From NCBI RefSeq assembly GCF_009193175.1, contig NZ_VUKE01000017.1, positions 1 to 64,000 of the forward strand: a stretch of DNA of 64,000 nucleotides, in the 5' to 3' direction. The notes under the pieces were generated by a model. That model had not been told where the DNA came from. It worked only from the letters and a program-made list of their open reading frames with translations, and ran no database searches. The position numbers and the translations under genes were made by a program. This document shows, piece after piece, positions 60,687 to 64,000 of the stretch (the first letter of the stretch is position 1; each line of letters starts with the position of its first letter). Origin of the DNA: Georgenia ruanii (GTDB lineage: Bacteria > Actinomycetota > Actinomycetes > Actinomycetales > Actinomycetaceae).

Positions 60687-60774
60687 GAGGAACTCGTCCA
60701 GGATAGCCGAGGCGTGGGCCGTCCGTGAAACCCGGCGGCCCGGATGAGACGGATGCCACGTCGGCGGCCCGCGG

Positions 60775-61707
60775 TCAGGTGGTGCGCGGCACCAGCGTGA
60801 GCAGCGTGGCCTCGGGCCGACACGCGAACCGCACCGGGGTGTAGGGGCTCGTGCCCAGCCCCGCCGAGACGTGTAGCCAGAGCGACTCCTCGCCGCCGGG
60901 GGTGCCGGGGCGGGCGCCGGGCCAGCCGTGGAGGCCGCTGGCGCGGGACCGGTCGAGGTCGCAGTTGGTCACCAGGGCCCCGGCGAAGGGCAGGCACAGC
61001 TGGCCGCCGTGGGTGTGCCCCGCCAGGACCAGCTCGCAGCCGTCGGCCCGCATGGCGTCGAGCACTCGCAGGTACGGGGCGTGCGCGACGCCGACGTGGA
61101 GCCCGGTTGGCCCGGCCCCCGCCGTGGCCGGCACCGGGAACCGGTCGCGGTCGAGGTGCGGGTCGTCCACGCCGACCAGGCTGATCGACGTGCCCGCGAC
61201 GTCGACGGCGTCGCGCCGGTTGGTCAGGTCCTTCCACCCGGCCCGGGTGAACGCCTCGACCATCTCGTCCGCGGGCAGCTCGACCGGCTCCGGGGGCAGC
61301 GCGGTGCGGGCGTCCCGCAGCAGGTAGCGGGCGGGGTTCTTGGGCCGCGGCGCGAAGTAGTCGTTCGAGCCGAGCACGAACGCGCCCGGGCGCTCGAGCA
61401 GCGGGGCGTACGCCTCGAGCAGGCCGGGCAGGGCCCGCGGGTGGGCGATGTTGTCCCCGGTGGTGACCACCAGGTCCGGCTCGAGACGCTCCAGCTCGCG
61501 CACCCAGGCGACCTTGTCGCGCTGGCGGGGGAGCAGGTGCAGGTCCGAGAGGTGCAGCACCCGCAGCGGGGCGGCGCCGGCGGGCAGCACCGGCACCTCG
61601 TGGCGCCGGAGGGTGTACATCCGGGCCTCGGCGAGCGCCCAGCCGAGGGCGCCGAGACCGGCGAGCGTGAGGGCGCCGAGGCCCCGGGCGGCGGGGTGGG
61701 TCGTCAT
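60775..61707 (-). CDS. membrane-anchored metallophosphoesterase
   Basis: 310 residues from ATG 61707, one base after the PBP stop. An N-terminal hydrophobic helix precedes the calcineurin-like domain: VLHLSDLHLLP, TTGDNIAH, LGSNDYF, VGVAHAPYL, and LAGHTHGGQL, all five dimetal motifs. Members near PBP1 genes (YkuE-like) may act on lipid phosphates. Coupled with the PBP gene. Confidence 0.92.
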   Translation of the reverse strand: MTTHPAARGLGALTLAGLGALGWALAEARMYTLRRHEVPVLPAGAAPLRVLHLSDLHLLPRQRDKVAWVRELERLEPDLVVTTGDNIAHPRALPGLLEAYAPLLERPGAFVLGSNDYFAPRPKNPARYLLRDARTALPPEPVELPADEMVEAFTRAGWKDLTNRRDAVDVAGTSISLVGVDDPHLDRDRFPVPATAGAGPTGLHVGVAHAPYLRVLDAMRADGCELVLAGHTHGGQLCLPFAGALVTNCDLDRSRASGLHGWPGARPGTPGGEESLWLHVSAGLGTSPYTPVRFACRPEATLLTLVPRTT

Positions 61708-61708
61708 G

Positions 61709-64000
61709 TCAGAAGCCCGGGGGCGCGGGGAAGGTCGGGAACGGGTTGGACGGGAAGGCGTCCGGGAAGAGCGCCTTCGGGGAGGGCACGGTCGCCGGCG
61801 CCGTCCCGGCACCCCCTCCGCCGCCCCCGCCGCGGCTGGTGTTGCCACCGGAGCTGGCGTTGCCGTGGCCACCGGAGCTGGCGTTGCCCTTGCCGTGGCC
61901 ACCGGCGTTGCCGGTGCCGTTCCCGCGGCCGTTGGCGGCCCCGTTGCCCCCGGAGGCGGTGGGCGCCGTCGCCGGCCCGGCGCTGGGCACGATCGTGACC
62001 GCGCTGCCCGGCGCCGCCTGGGCACCGGCCGCGGGCGAGGTGCTCGCCACGTTGCCGGCCGGCCACTGCGAGGCGACCGGGCTGCCCACGGTGACCTGGA
62101 ACCCGCTCTGCGTCAGGACCGCCTGGGCCTCGGCGACCGGCCGGCCGGTCACGTCGGGGACCGCCGTCTGCTGCGCGCCGGCCTGCGCCGGCGCCACGCC
62201 GAACGGCTGGGCGGGGACGCCGTCGAGCGCGCGGGTCATGTACCGCTGCCAGGTCTGGGCCGGGTAGGACCCGCCGAAGACCCACTTGTTGAACGTGCCG
62301 TTGATGGTCGTGTTCATCATCGACACGTCGCCCGAGGCGTGGCCCATCCAGATCCCGGCGGCCAGCTGGGGGGTGTAGCCGACGAACCAGGCGTGGCTGT
62401 CGTCGTTCGCCGTTCCCGTCTTGCCCGCCGCGGGCCGGCCGGGGAGGACCGCCTTGCGCCCGGTCGAGAAGGGCTGGTCGGAGACGACCTGCTGCAGGGC
62501 CTGGTTGACCCCGTTCACGATGTCGGGCTCGAGGACCTTCTTGCAGTCCGTCTTGGGCACCGGGATCTCGGTGCCCGAGCGGTCGGTGACCTCGGTGACG
62601 GCGATCGGGGTGCAGTAGGTGCCGCCGGCGGCGAGGGTCGCGAAGGCGTTGGCCATGCCCAGCGGCGTGACGGTGTTCGTGCCGAGCACCGCGGAGGGGT
62701 TCGGCACGAGCGGGGAGCCGTCCCCGCGGGTGAGGCCCATGGCCGCGGCGTTGCCGACGATGTTGCACATGTCCAGCTGGTTGGCCATCTTGATGTAGCT
62801 GAGGTTGATGGACAGCCGGGTGGCCTCGAGCACCGACATCGTCGGCGAGGTCGGGACGCCCTCGACGTTGGTCGCGTTGTCGTAGTTGTCCCGCAGCTTG
62901 GGGTTGCAGGAGATGGTCCAGGTGTTGCGCGGGAAGTTCCGCTGCGTCGTGCTGACCATGTCGTTGAGCGAGCGCCCCGTCTTCAGCCACTCGATGAGGG
63001 TGAAGACCTTGAACGTCGAGCCGGACTGGAAGCCGAGCCCGCCGCCGTGGGACAGGCCGACGTTGAGGTTGACCGCGGTGGCGTGCGGGTCCTCCGGCGT
63101 GGCCGCGGTGCCCCAGTTCGTCGTCTGCGCCATCGCGACGATCTTGCCGGTGCCCGGCTCGACCGAGCTCATGGCCATGGTGACCCCGGAGGGGTCGTTG
63201 ACCGGGACGGAGCTGGTGATCTCGTCGTGGGCGGCCTGCTGCTTCTTGGGGTCGAGCGTGGTCTTGATGACCAGGCCCCCGCGGTAGAGCATGCGGGTGC
63301 GGTCGGCGCGGTCCTTGCCCCAGCCCTCGTTGTTGAGGAGGTCGTTGACGACGTACTCGCAGAAGTAGGCCGCGTTGCCCGCCGAACCGCACCCGTTGGG
63401 CGCGTTCTTGACGTGAAGCATGTCGGCGATCGGGACCGCCACGGCCTCGTCGTGCTCGGCCTGGGTGATGTAGCCCTGGTCGAGCATGAGGCCGAGGACG
63501 ACGTCGCGGCGCTCCTGGGCCTTCTCCGGGTTGCGCACCGGGTCCCACTTCGCCGGCGACTGCGTGATGCCGGCCAGCAGCGCGGACTCGCCGGGGCCCA
63601 GCTCGGCCGCGGGCTTGGAGAAGTAGTGCTGGGAGGCGGACTCCACGCCGTAGACGGAGGGGCCGAACTGGGCGATGTTGAGGTAGCCCTCGAGGATCTT
63701 GTCCTTGCTCACCTTCTGCTCGAGGCCGATGGCGAGGCGCGCCTCGCGCAGCTTGCGCCCGACCGAGGTCTCCGTCGCCTGGGCGATGGCCTCCTTGTCG
63801 CCGGAGACCCGGCCGGCCTCGATGAGCACGTTCTTGACGTACTGCTGGGTCAGCGTCGAGGCCCCCTCGAGCTGGCCGCCGGCGAGGTTGTTGGCGAAGG
63901 CCCGGAGCATGCCCTCGGGGTCGATGCCGCGGTGCTGGTAGAAGCGGCGGTCCTCGACGGCGACGACGGCGTGCTGCATCGGCTGGGAGACCTTGTCCAG
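61709..64000 (-). CDS. class A penicillin-binding protein with PASTA domain, 5' end outside the window
   Basis: About 763 residues visible, open at the window edge. The GT51 domain has AVVAVEDRRFYQHRGID, then STLTQQYVKN and RKLREARLAIGLEQKVSKDKILE. The transpeptidase has SGSTFKVFTL (SxxK), SINLSYIK (SxN) and AAGKTGTAND (KTG). One PASTA domain follows (VPDVTGRPVAEAQAVL). The end is Gly/Asn/Ser-rich, with GHGKGNASSGGHGNASSGG, encoded by a short DNA repeat. Makes and cross-links peptidoglycan outside the membrane. PonA1-like by domain order; the signal-anchor is outside the window. Confidence 0.95.
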   Translation of the reverse strand: MDKVSQPMQHAVVAVEDRRFYQHRGIDPEGMLRAFANNLAGGQLEGASTLTQQYVKNVLIEAGRVSGDKEAIAQATETSVGRKLREARLAIGLEQKVSKDKILEGYLNIAQFGPSVYGVESASQHYFSKPAAELGPGESALLAGITQSPAKWDPVRNPEKAQERRDVVLGLMLDQGYITQAEHDEAVAVPIADMLHVKNAPNGCGSAGNAAYFCEYVVNDLLNNEGWGKDRADRTRMLYRGGLVIKTTLDPKKQQAAHDEITSSVPVNDPSGVTMAMSSVEPGTGKIVAMAQTTNWGTAATPEDPHATAVNLNVGLSHGGGLGFQSGSTFKVFTLIEWLKTGRSLNDMVSTTQRNFPRNTWTISCNPKLRDNYDNATNVEGVPTSPTMSVLEATRLSINLSYIKMANQLDMCNIVGNAAAMGLTRGDGSPLVPNPSAVLGTNTVTPLGMANAFATLAAGGTYCTPIAVTEVTDRSGTEIPVPKTDCKKVLEPDIVNGVNQALQQVVSDQPFSTGRKAVLPGRPAAGKTGTANDDSHAWFVGYTPQLAAGIWMGHASGDVSMMNTTINGTFNKWVFGGSYPAQTWQRYMTRALDGVPAQPFGVAPAQAGAQQTAVPDVTGRPVAEAQAVLTQSGFQVTVGSPVASQWPAGNVASTSPAAGAQAAPGSAVTIVPSAGPATAPTASGGNGAANGRGNGTGNAGGHGKGNASSGGHGNASSGGNTSRGGGGGGGAGTAPATVPSPKALFPDAFPSNPFPTFPAPPGF

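Overview
This window is about 64 kb of very GC-rich DNA with strong GC3 bias, frequent GTG starts and many 1- to 4-base gene overlaps. Several markers point to an actinobacterium: MurT/GatD, an uncoupled aspartokinase with an internal beta-subunit start, a mycothiol/thioredoxin-type ArsC, a short SRP RNA next to dnaX-recR, and PASTA-tailed class A PBPs. I place it most probably in Micrococcales (Cellulomonas/Georgenia-like); that placement is inference. Most of the window is ordinary chromosome. About 24 to 40 kb is a looser accessory region with broken genes, repeats and tRNA-related junctions.

Layout. 0-8 kb: end of a DUF222/HNH gene, upp-tam, tadA, a two-component system with a His/Asp-rich exported protein, acylphosphatase, a sirtuin and an FAD amine oxidase. 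8-11 kb: protoglobin diverging from murT-gatD (lipid II amidation), then tRNA-Ser(CGA). 11-17 kb: an MFS exporter and HAD phosphatase diverge from a dehydrogenase, a metal-less PTPS-like T-fold protein and a glycosyltransferase; these converge on a GTP cyclohydrolase II / RibD-reductase fusion. I read this as one undescribed pathway making a glycosylated pterin- or pyrimidine-type compound. 17-24 kb: amidotransferase, DUF4190, uracil permease, LytR_C protein, NlpC/P60 hydrolase behind a c-di-AMP (ydaO) riboswitch, and an M23 peptidase.

24-30 kb: ArsR-phosphatase fusion and arsC, two ArsR/SRPBCC modules (one intact, one broken by frameshifts), and a cupin/DUF4287 operon diverging from an ArsR-like regulator across a long palindrome. 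30-40.6 kb: a probable island between a tRNA-Ser 3'-end fragment and the intact tRNA-Ser(GGA), with a 124-bp imperfect direct repeat near each end. It holds an esterase, envelope genes (two DedA, PAP2, deacetylase, exporter, MGDG-synthase-like glycosyltransferase), a decayed two-component system and a permease remnant.

40.6-64 kb: SRP RNA, dnaX-recR, TauE permease, lysC-asd, VOC protein, S9 peptidase, an unusual prpB-like gene with prpC, GlxA-like regulator, slipin-NfeD, NUDIX, VIT1 iron transporter behind a candidate DtxR/IdeR box, PhoX phosphatase behind a candidate PHO box, GNAT, tRNA-Pro(CGG), and a metallophosphoesterase with a class A PBP that runs off the window end. No rRNA, CRISPR array, transposase or integrase gene was seen.
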